Below, one piece after another: positions 41,635-50,600 of a stretch of DNA of 64,000 bases. How positions within the stretch are numbered: the stretch's first letter is position 1; each line of letters opens with the position of its first letter. The notes beneath the pieces were generated by a model, which saw only the letters and a program-made list of their open reading frames with translations, did no database searches and had not been told where the DNA came from. The DNA comes from Oscillospiraceae bacterium (lineage in GTDB: Bacteria > Bacillota > Clostridia > Oscillospirales > Ruminococcaceae), in assembly GCA_021199335.1 (NCBI GenBank), contig JAJQIG010000057.1, forward strand, positions 1 through 64,000, read 5' to 3'. The translations under genes were made by a program, and so were the position numbers.

Positions 41635-41979
41635 GATCAAGCTCCTTTACATAATAATGCATTATGATAATTTTAACATATAGTGGGATAAAAAGCAATG
41701 GTAAAAGTTAATTTCAGTTGAAACGAAGCTGCCGTTTTCAGCGAGGTTAAAGTTGTCGGAAAGCCTGTTTGAGCGAGAATAATTTTTTGACGGGAATATA
41801 TTTTTATGTAAAATCATTGATTTTTGCTGTATTAAGGTACAATATTGGCGGAGATTTGCGCAATATTAAAGTAAATGCAGTTCCGATTATACATTTCAGT
41901 TAAATTACTTTATATCGTAAGTATCATTCTTTGAAGGCAAAGCCGCACAAAGCGCAGATATACGGTAAAAATGGTGTTA

Positions 41980-42125
41980 TAACTCACGACTGATGTCCCC
42001 TGCATCTTCAGGCGGGGGAGCATACGGTCTTTCAGCGGGTGGATGCAATTCCCCACTGAAACCCCTAAGGAGCTAATGTCCTCGGTCGTTCGTTGAATGA
42101 CGGGGCGATGTCCCTTATTGAATAA
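41980..42125 (-). mobile_element. Multi-hairpin dispersed repeat, copy 2 (146 bp)
   Basis: TAACTCACGACTGATGTCCCC...CTTATTGAATAA; ~95% identical to copy 3 by manual alignment. Confidence 0.8.
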
Positions 42126-42253
42126 AAAACACGAATAAAAAATAACAAAGTGATAATATTTGCCCGTTTATTTTACCAAGCGGCGCTGAATTTTTTTTCG
42201 TTAGGGATGCTTTGTGACTTAATTGCTCTTACTCGGCGCATACCGTTATTAAC

Positions 42254-42273
42254 GTAACCATTGACATTACATC
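42254..42273 (+). promoter_or_regulatory. Shared 20-bp box overlapping -35 of Rrf2 gene
   Basis: GTAACCATTGACATTACATC, identical to 42827-42846; TTGACA-17-TAAAAT promoter. Confidence 0.65.
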
Positions 42274-42314
42274 CGTTTTATGATAAAATATTAAATGCGA
42301 GAGGAGTGAATTCC

Positions 42315-42758
42315 ATGCAGATTTCAAGCAGATTCACAATAGCGATTCATATTTTTGCGTGTATGGATACTTTTAGGGATAAATATAAAATTACAAGCGA
42401 TTTTCTTGCGGGCAGTGTTAATGTCAACCCTGTTATTATAAGAAAGGTTATGCAGCAGCTTAAACGTGCAGGGCTTATAAATGTGGCAAGAGGTACGGGC
42501 GGAATCGAACCTGTAAAATCTCTTAATGAAATTACTCTGCTTGATATTTTCAAAGCTGTTGAAAGCATCGAAAATGGGGAGCTTTTTCATTTCCACGAAA
42601 ATCCGAACAGCTCCTGTCCCGTGGGAAGAAATATTCACAAGGGACTTGACGACAAACTTGAAAGCATTCAACAGGCAATGGAGGAGAGAATGTCGGAAAT
42701 AACAGTTGCAGATGTCATAAAAGATACACAAATGAATATATCCAAGGAAATTGGCTGA
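42315..42758 (+). CDS. Rrf2 family transcriptional regulator (single-Cys type)
   Basis: MQISSRFTIAIHIFAC..., RGTGGIEPVKSLNEITLLDIFKAVE, SSCPVGRNIH. Confidence 0.92.
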   Translation: MQISSRFTIAIHIFACMDTFRDKYKITSDFLAGSVNVNPVIIRKVMQQLKRAGLINVARGTGGIEPVKSLNEITLLDIFKAVESIENGELFHFHENPNSSCPVGRNIHKGLDDKLESIQQAMEERMSEITVADVIKDTQMNISKEIG

Positions 42759-42763
42759 GATTA

Positions 42764-42796
42764 CGCTGTGGGAAATTATTTCCCGCAGCGTTTTTA
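42764..42796 (+). terminator. Terminator of Rrf2 gene
   Basis: CGCTGTGGGAAA TTA TTTCCCGCAGCG TTTTT. Confidence 0.85.
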
Positions 42797-42826
42797 TTCA
42801 TAGAATATTTACAAAAAAAGTTTGGT

Positions 42827-42862
42827 GTAACCATTGACATTACATCAAGCTTGTGGTATATT
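42827..42862 (+). promoter_or_regulatory. Promoter with shared 20-bp box
   Basis: GTAACCATTGACATTACATC; TTGACA-17-TATATT; followed by GTTGTAA-N9-TTACAAC inverted repeat. Confidence 0.6.
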
Positions 42863-42928
42863 ATAGTTGTAATCATAAAGGTTACAACTAAAAGCGCGCT
42901 AAAAAGTATTTCAAAGGAGGTAATCATT

Positions 42929-43265
42929 ATGAAAGCGGCGGTTGTTTGCGCAAACCGAAAGCAGGGAAGCTTGTCACAGCAGTAGTTCGAGGTGAAATTC
43001 TTACTACTGCAGGCAAGACTTTGAAAAAGGATTTGTTTGAACTGACGGCAAGAGGATCTGAGGAAATCTGACGTTGCATAAGCCCCGCAGGTGATTTTCA
43101 GGCTGATGGTGAACGCACAGGGAAGTACATTCTCGGCGGTGAGGAGCTGACCCTGAACAGCAATGGGAAAGTGTCATCAGTTATGCGGATTATGCAGTCG
43201 CCATGATTGACGAGATTGAAAACGGCAACAATATCCAATAGCGTATCAGCGTTGCAGCTGAATAA
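42929..43265 (+). pseudogene. Decayed NAD(P)H-binding reductase (NmrA/YwnB-like)
   Basis: MKAAVVCAN-RKAGKL... and SYADYAVAMIDEIENGNNIQ*RISVAAE recognisable, broken by stops/frameshifts. Confidence 0.7.
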
Positions 43266-43295
43266 ATAATAAAAACTGATAAGGAGATAAATACT

Positions 43296-44087
43296 ATGAA
43301 TAAGAATACATTTACAAGCGTAAAGCTCGCAAAAGGCGAAATGAATGTTTACGATTTTGGCGACGTAAAGCTGCACGCATATAAAACCAATGATTTTATC
43401 GATGATGAAGTGTTTATCGTTGAGAAGAACGGCAAAGCTGTAGTGATTGAATCTCCATGCTTCTTTGAGAATAATAAGGAGCTTGCCGAATACCTTGAAA
43501 ATGTTGAGGTTGCGGGAATGCTCGTTGCCTATCACGGTGCGGGAGCAACCTTCCTTCCCGATGTTCCGAAGTATGCAACACAGAATGCAGTTGACTTCTC
43601 CAAAAACGGCGGCGGCAAGGCTTTAATTGATAACTTCACCGGCGCATTCGGGGAAATCTTTGACCCATCTGTTCATAAGATAACCAATGTGATTGAACCC
43701 GGCAAGGTAACTATTGGCGGCATTGATTTCGTAATCAAGCAGACAGCCGATGCCTTTGATGTGGAGATTCCCGAAATTAATGCAATTTACACCCATATGC
43801 TGGGACATGATTGCCACTCCATTGTTGCAGGCGAAGGCCATGCTGACGCAATGATTGCAGAGCTTCGCAGCTATATTGAAAATGGCTATGACCTGATTCT
43901 CACCTCTCACTACACTCCGGAGGATTTGAAGGACGCCCAGACAAAGATTGAATATCTCGAAAACCTGAAAAAGATTGCCGCAGGCGTTCAGAACGCCGAT
44001 GAGTTTAAGGCAGAGGTCGGCAAGCAATATCCGCAGTACAGCGGTCAGAATTACCTCGACATGACTGCAGGCTTCTTCTTCGCTTAA
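43296..44087 (+). CDS. Metallo-beta-lactamase-fold-like protein lacking a clear HxHxDH motif
   Basis: Overall length and FIDDEVFIVEKNGKAVVIESP...LILTSHYTPED pattern. Confidence 0.55.
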   Translation: MNKNTFTSVKLAKGEMNVYDFGDVKLHAYKTNDFIDDEVFIVEKNGKAVVIESPCFFENNKELAEYLENVEVAGMLVAYHGAGATFLPDVPKYATQNAVDFSKNGGGKALIDNFTGAFGEIFDPSVHKITNVIEPGKVTIGGIDFVIKQTADAFDVEIPEINAIYTHMLGHDCHSIVAGEGHADAMIAELRSYIENGYDLILTSHYTPEDLKDAQTKIEYLENLKKIAAGVQNADEFKAEVGKQYPQYSGQNYLDMTAGFFFA

Positions 44088-44160
44088 TTCGGTGCCATAA
44101 AATCAATCAGAGCTGTCATAACGATAGCTCCGATTTTGAGTAAAAGGAGCGTTCAATACG

Positions 44161-44784
44161 ATGGCGGTAAACAAATATTTGCGTTACTTGCAAAAAGAAA
44201 TTCATACGACTGTTGCGGCAACAGCGGACGGCAACGGATTGCCCGTCACCTGTGCCATTGACATCATGGACAGTGATGAAAACGGTCTTTATTTTCTGAC
44301 AGCAAAGGGCAAGAGCTTTTATGCCCGCTTGAAGAAAAACGGATATATCTCCTTAACGGGAATGAACGGCAATGATACCTTATCCTCTGTGGCGGTTTCT
44401 GTTCGCGGTAAGGTTTCCGAAGTGGGAAACGGGCGAGTTGAGGATTTAATCCGCAAAAATCCCTATATGCGTGAAATATATCCAACAGAAATATCCCGTC
44501 GGGCGCTTACCGTTTTTCAGCTTTATGAGGGGAGCGGCGAATGGTTTGACCTTTCAAAGAAGCCGATTGAACGGGCTTCCTTTACGATTGGAGCAGTTCG
44601 GGAGGCCGCGCAGAGATTTGAGATAACCAAGGAATGTGTTGGCTGCAGAGTATGTGAAACTATGTGTCCTCAAGGCTGCATTGATTTTACAAGAATTCCT
44701 GCGGTTATTAAGCAGAAAAATTGCTTACATTGCGGAAATTGTATCGAGGTTTGTCCGCAGAAAGCAGTTATTCGGAAAGGATAG
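44161..44784 (+). CDS. Pyridoxamine 5'-phosphate oxidase-like flavin domain fused to 2[4Fe-4S] ferredoxin domain
   Basis: N-terminal split-barrel; C-terminal CVGCRVCETMCPQGC and CLHCGNCIEVCPQ. Confidence 0.88.
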   Translation: MAVNKYLRYLQKEIHTTVAATADGNGLPVTCAIDIMDSDENGLYFLTAKGKSFYARLKKNGYISLTGMNGNDTLSSVAVSVRGKVSEVGNGRVEDLIRKNPYMREIYPTEISRRALTVFQLYEGSGEWFDLSKKPIERASFTIGAVREAAQRFEITKECVGCRVCETMCPQGCIDFTRIPAVIKQKNCLHCGNCIEVCPQKAVIRKG

Positions 44785-44787
44785 AAA

Positions 44788-45561
44788 ATGACGCAGGCCG
44801 AAAGAAGAATATATTTAATTGCCGCACTGCTGAAAGAGCAGCCGCAATATGCGAACATAGAAATTCCGCCGACTGAGCGGGAACAAAAAATTCTGCTTCG
44901 TTCGCTTTTTAATATTCGTATGCCCCTGCCTATAGGCGGAGTGTTCCTAGAAGTGCAGGACGAATATTTGCAGGAGGAAATACGGCGGAAGGGCATTACA
45001 GATTATCATGACCTGACGCCGATAGAGAATAAAACCTATCTTTGGCAGGGAGATATTACCATGCTTCGCTGCGGAGCAATAGTTAATGCCGCCAATTCGC
45101 AAATGCTCGGCTGCTTTTGTCCCAACCACGGCTGTATCGATAATGCTATTCACACTTATGCGGGCGTTCAGCTTCGTGCCGTTTGCGCCGATATTATGAA
45201 TTGTCAAGGGCATGAGGAGAAAACGGGCGGAGCAAAAATTACGCCTGCGTTTAATCTTCCATGCGATTATATTTTGCATACGGTGGGTCCCATTGTAAGC
45301 GGTAAACTTACCCCAAGGGATGAGGCATTGCTTGAGTCGTGTTACACCTCCTGCCTTAGGCTGGCGGAGGAAAACAGCATAAAATCGGTTGCGTTCTGCT
45401 GTATTTCCACGGGCGAGTTTCATTTCCCGAATGAGAAAGCTGCAGAAATTGCGGTTAATGCCACAGAAAGATACAGGGAACAAAACCAAAGTGAGATTGA
45501 GGTGATTTTCAATGTTTTTAAGGATGCGGACTACCAAATCTACCGAGAATTATTCCGATAA
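44788..45561 (+). CDS. Zinc-dependent macrodomain (protein-ADP-ribose hydrolase type)
   Basis: GDITMLRCGAIVNAANSQMLGCFCPNHGCIDNAIHTYAG; HTVGP; ISTGEFHFP. Confidence 0.93.
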   Translation: MTQAERRIYLIAALLKEQPQYANIEIPPTEREQKILLRSLFNIRMPLPIGGVFLEVQDEYLQEEIRRKGITDYHDLTPIENKTYLWQGDITMLRCGAIVNAANSQMLGCFCPNHGCIDNAIHTYAGVQLRAVCADIMNCQGHEEKTGGAKITPAFNLPCDYILHTVGPIVSGKLTPRDEALLESCYTSCLRLAEENSIKSVAFCCISTGEFHFPNEKAAEIAVNATERYREQNQSEIEVIFNVFKDADYQIYRELFR

Positions 45562-46393
45562 AATTAAGCTGCTGAAAAATGAGCTGGAAAAAAGCGATGC
45601 TGTTGTTATCGGTGCGGGTGCAGGGCTTTCCGCATCGGCGGGAATGAGCTATAATGGGGAAAGGTTTAAAAAGCACTTTGCGGATTTTCAGCAAAAATAC
45701 GGTATTACCGATATGTATGCGGGCGGATTTTATCCCTTTGAAACCTTGGAGGAATATTGGGCATGGTGGTCAAGGCATATCCTTATTAATCGCTATGAAT
45801 GCGATGTGGGAAAGCCTTATGCCGACCTTTTAACGCTTGTAAAGGACAAGGATTATTTTGTTCTTACAACCAATGTGGATCATCAATTTCAGCTTGCGGG
45901 ATTCGATAAAAAGCGTCTGTTTTATACCCAAGGCGATTATGGCTTATGGCAATGTTCAAAGCCGTGCCATGATAAAACCTATGACAATGAGGAAACGGTT
46001 CGCCGAATGGTTGATGAGCAAAAGGACATGAAAATCCCGTCGGAGCTAATTCCCCATTGTCCGATATGCGGCGCACCCATGACGATGAATTTGCGGTGCG
46101 ATGATACCTTTGCGGAGGATGAAGGCTGGCACAAGGCGGCGCAGCGTTATGAAGATTTTATCAGATGTCGTAAAAATTCAAATGTGCTTTATCTTGAACT
46201 TGGCGTGGGTATGAACACTCCGGCTATTATAAAATATCCATTTTGGAAAATGACATTTGAAAATAGCAAAGCGGTCTATGTTTGCTTGAATTACGGTGAA
46301 GCATATTCGCCGAATGAAATCAAATCAAGGTCAATACTGATTGATGAGGATATTGCTAAAGCCTTAGGCGAATTAACCCAAACGGCTGAATAA
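45512..46393 (+). CDS. SirTM-type (class M) sirtuin
   Basis: VIGAGAGLSASAGM, TTNVDHQF, YTQGDYG in place of the canonical catalytic HG, CPICGAPMTMNLRCDD; overlaps macrodomain 3' end; exact start uncertain (45512 or 45524). Confidence 0.9.
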   Translation: MFLRMRTTKSTENYSDKIKLLKNELEKSDAVVIGAGAGLSASAGMSYNGERFKKHFADFQQKYGITDMYAGGFYPFETLEEYWAWWSRHILINRYECDVGKPYADLLTLVKDKDYFVLTTNVDHQFQLAGFDKKRLFYTQGDYGLWQCSKPCHDKTYDNEETVRRMVDEQKDMKIPSELIPHCPICGAPMTMNLRCDDTFAEDEGWHKAAQRYEDFIRCRKNSNVLYLELGVGMNTPAIIKYPFWKMTFENSKAVYVCLNYGEAYSPNEIKSRSILIDEDIAKALGELTQTAE

Positions 46394-46467
46394 AATGTTG
46401 AGCGGCAGAGGGAATGCATTAATCTATATATCTAAATTTTCATTGAAAAATAGCCTTTAAATGAATA

Positions 46468-46512
46468 AGGGTATACAACTTGTTTTAAAAAGTTGTATAC
46501 TCTTATTTTTTA
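46468..46512 (+). terminator. Terminator after sirtuin gene
   Basis: AAGGGTATACAACTT...AAGTTGTATACTCTT ATTTTTT. Confidence 0.85.
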
Positions 46513-46590
46513 TTATATTTGAAAGAATAAAGTAAAATCATAGGGAGCGGTTGATTACGGCAGGTATATTATTTTCGTGAATGGTTCGTA

Positions 46591-46736
46591 TAACTCACGA
46601 CTGATGTCCCCCGCATCTTCAGGCGGGGGAGCATACGGTCTTTCAGCGGGTGGATGCAATTCCCCACTGAAACCCCTAAGGGGCTAACGCCCCCGGTCGT
46701 TCGTTGAATGGCGGGGCGATGTCCCTTATTAAATAA
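46591..46736 (-). mobile_element. Multi-hairpin dispersed repeat, copy 3 (146 bp)
   Basis: TAACTCACGACTGATGTCCCCC...CTTATTAAATAA. Confidence 0.8.
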
Positions 46737-46740
46737 CAAG

Positions 46741-46860
46741 AGAATGAATCGGCGTTTGCTGAGCTGATACATGATTTTCACAGCAAAAATGCAGACGATA
46801 TGCTTTTGAACGATTTAGCGAAAAGAACACTGCGCTTTAAGGAAAACAAGGAAGGAGTAA
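46741..46860 (+). pseudogene. Fragment resembling C-terminus of PD-(D/E)XK nuclease family transposase
   Basis: ENESAFAELIHDFHSKNADDMLLNDLAKRTLRFKENKEGVK in one frame without a start. Confidence 0.5.
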
Positions 46861-47033
46861 AAATATTTGCTTTTGTATCCCTACTATTTAGTGCCGATAC
46901 ATTTTCTCACTTGATTATGCGTTGCAGCTCGCCCACTTTTACTTACCTCATACCTGTTCCGATTATGCTATAGACAAGGAAAGAAAAAAATGTTATAATA
47001 TCAACATAAACGAAAAACAAAGGATTGATGATA

Positions 47034-47614
47034 TGACCGACAGATATAAGGAGATTACACGGAAAATTTTATTCGTGGCGGCGTGCGTTCTTTTAAATAT
47101 GGCGGGGGACAAAATTGCCGATATATTTGAGCTTCCGTTTTGGCTCGATACAATGGGAACGGCTCTTTCGGCGTGCTGCTTAGGTCCCGTTTTTGGGGCG
47201 GCGGTTGGGCTTATGTCAAACGTTATTTTTGGCATAGGCGATGGATTTTCTGCTGTGTACAGCCTTGTAAATGTGGGAATTGGATTTATAATCGGAATTT
47301 TTGCAAAAAAGGATATGCTTAACGATGTTTTCAGCGTCCTGTTTGCAAGCGTTATAACCGGACTTTTTACCGTTATTTGCTCTGTTCCGATTAATATCAT
47401 CATTGCCGATGGATATACCAACAACAAATGGGGAGACGCTCTTTTTGAACTTCTGAGCATTTATCATATCAACACATGGCTTAAATCCGCCTGTGCGCAG
47501 GCTTTTCTTGACATTCCCGACAAGGTAATCTGCCTTCTTTCCGCATATGGCATATTATCGCTTATGAAAAAGAGAAAATCTGCAAAAAAATCATCGGATG
47601 AAAACAATTCCTGA
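47034..47614 (+). CDS. ECF-transporter S-component-like membrane protein
   Basis: FWLDTMGTALSACCLGPVFGAAVGLMSNVIFG; ~6 TM. Confidence 0.75.
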
Positions 47615-47626
47615 AGAGGATATATT

Positions 47627-50600
47627 ATGAATATTTTTTACAGAAATGCTATAAAAAAAATAATTCCCTGTTTTGCCGTTCTTACTGCAGTAATCCTGTT
47701 TATGCCTGTTTCCGCATCAGCGGAATCGAACTTTTTTGCCGATTATGACAGCAAAATTTTCACTAAGGAGAGCGGCCTTGAATCGACAAGCATAAATTCC
47801 GTTGCACAAACGGAGGACGGTTACATTTGGCTTGGCAGCTACACAGGACTTTACCGCTACAACGGAACAAGGTTTACCCTTGTTGACAGCGATGAGGGCA
47901 TAGGAAGCGTTCGTTCGCTGTTTGTTGATTCATCGGGAAGAATGTGGGTCGGAACGAATGACAGCGGCGCAGCCTACTACGATTCGGACGGAACGCTTCA
48001 TTTTTTTGATAAGCAAAACGGACTTTCCTCCAACTCGATAAGGTGCTTCTGCGAGGGAACGGACGGCAGCATTTATATTGCGGCGGCAGGCGCATTATGC
48101 GTCGTTTTGCCAAACGGAGAGATAAGCGAGGTCAGCAATGATGAGGAGTTATCCTACGTTGTTTCCCTTGCCGTTTCGGACAGCGGAGTTATTTTCGGGG
48201 TAAACAACAGCGGAACTGTCTTTGCCATAGATAACGGAAAAATAATAAAAAGCAATCCTACAATCGGTGCGGGTGAAAGTTTTTCCTGCGTTTGCTATGA
48301 TGGGAACGGAGCTTTCCTTGTGGGAACCTCCGAGTCATCCGTTTATCGCTGTATGATTACAGGAAACGCAATTGTTTCATCGAAATTTATTTCGGTTGGA
48401 AAAATAAGCGGACTTGGCAGAATAAAGGACGATGGAAACGGCGGCTACTGGATTTGCGCCGACAACGGAATAGGGCATATAGGCTCCGATATGGAAACGG
48501 AAATTATTCACTATGACAATTTTAACAGCAGCGTTTCCGATATAATATGCGACTATCAAGGAAATTACTGGCTTGTTTCGACAAGGCAGGGCGCAATGAA
48601 GCTCTCCCTTAATCCGTTTAAGAACGTGAACGCTAAGTACGGCTTTGCGGAGGAGGTCGCCAACGCAGTTGAAATATATGGCGGCAGCATTTATATCGGT
48701 TATGACAGCGGCTTGAAAATAATAAATAAGGAAACGGGACAAACCGTTGAAAATGAGCTTACCGATCGCTGCGCAGGGATAAGAGTGCGGAATATTTATG
48801 CCGATTCAAATGGTCTGATATGGGTTAGCACCTACGGCGCGGAGGGTCTTTTATGCTATGACCCGAGCGGAGCGAGTGCGATTAAGACCTTCTCCGAAGC
48901 ATCGGGAGGAACGCTCGGTTCACGTTTCCGCTTTGTCACGGAGCTTAGCGACGGAATAATTCTTGCCGCATCATCAATGGGGCTTACCTATATTCAGGAC
49001 GGCGAAGTAATACACACCCTCGGAACCGAATATGGCCTTGAAGTGCCGCAGATTCTCCGTGCGGTCGAGTTTGACGATGGAACTGTTCTTGCGGGAAGCG
49101 ACGGCGACGGAATTTACATCATAAAGGGAGGAAGAATTTTCCGGCATATCGGTGAAAATGACGGTTTAACATCCCTTGTTATAATGAGCATTGTTAAATA
49201 TAAGGACATTTATTTCATCGTTACGGGAAATTACCTTTTCACTATGGATTCGCAGGGCAATATAGATAAAATCGACAGCTTCCGCTATTCAAACAATTAT
49301 GATATTATTACCGATGAGGAAACGGATACTGTGTGGATTTTAAGCAGCGCAGGCATTTTTGCTGTCAACGGTGATGAGCTTGCCGCGGATAATTGCAGCG
49401 GTTACACGCTTTACGATGAACGAAGCGGATTAAGCACCTCCATTACCTCAAATTCATGGAACGTCGTCGATGAGGATGGAACCCTGTACCTATGCTGCAG
49501 CACAGGACTTATGAGCGTTTCGCTTAAAGAGCTTTCTACCATCCCCGAGGAGTTTAAAATGGCTGTAAGCGAGGTAGCCCTTGGCGATGGAACGGTAATT
49601 TCCCCCGAGGAATGCGAGGGATATGACGGAAAGTTTGTTATTCCCGCATATGCGAACCGTATAAGTTTTGAATTATCGGTTCTCAATTATACGTTAAGCG
49701 ACCCCGAATTGTACATTTATCTTGACGGCTTTGATGAAAACGGCATTTATGTCAGCCAGAGCGAATTGGATTCCGTCAGCTTTACAAATCTTCCCTACGG
49801 CACATATTATTTCCACCTTCAGCTTTTGAGTGAGGATTACGGAACCGTTGCGAAGGAGGCTGTTTATCTTGTTGAAAAGGAAGCACAGTTCTTTGAGCAG
49901 ACTGTATTCAAGGTATATCTCATCTTTGTCGTGGCTGCCGCAATTGCATTTATAACATGGGTTGTAACCAAAATCGGCAGTTTGAATGTTATCAAGCGGC
50001 AATATGAAGAAATTCGCGCGGCAAAGGATGAAGCGGAGAATGCAAATAATGCGAAAAGCCAATTCCTTGCGAATATTTCTCATGAAATAAGAACACCCAT
50101 CAACACCATTCTCGGCATGGACGAGATGATTCTTCGTGAATGTGATGACGACCATATCCTGCGTTATGCCGGAGATATAAAAAGCTCGGGCGCAATGCTG
50201 CTTTCCATTGTGAACGATATTCTCAGCATATCAAAAATAGAGGTTGGAAAGATGAATATAGTTCCTGCCGATTATGATATAACGCAAATGATAAATGAAA
50301 TCTCGGAAATGACACGAGTAAAAGCGGCAGAAAAAAATCTTGTGTTTAATCTTGAAATTTCCCCCGATATTCCAAGGTATCTCCATGGCGATGACATAAA
50401 AATAAAGCAGATTATAACAAATCTTCTCAGCAATGCTGTAAAATATACCGAGCATGGTTCGGTTACTCTGAAAATCCGCTGTGACGGCATCAATAACGAC
50501 AGCGCACTGCTGAATGTTACGGTTGAGGACACCGGAATAGGCATTAAGGACGAGGATAAGGAAAGGCTTTTCGCCAAGTTTGAACGTTTGGAGGAGAGCC

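Noticed and set aside
44788-46393. Macrodomain-sirtuin pair as a toxin-antitoxin or anti-phage (Thoeris/DSR-like) system
   Set aside because: The motifs fit the SirTM/zinc-macrodomain family better than SIR2 NADase defence proteins; no TIR, nuclease or phage-defence partner is present.
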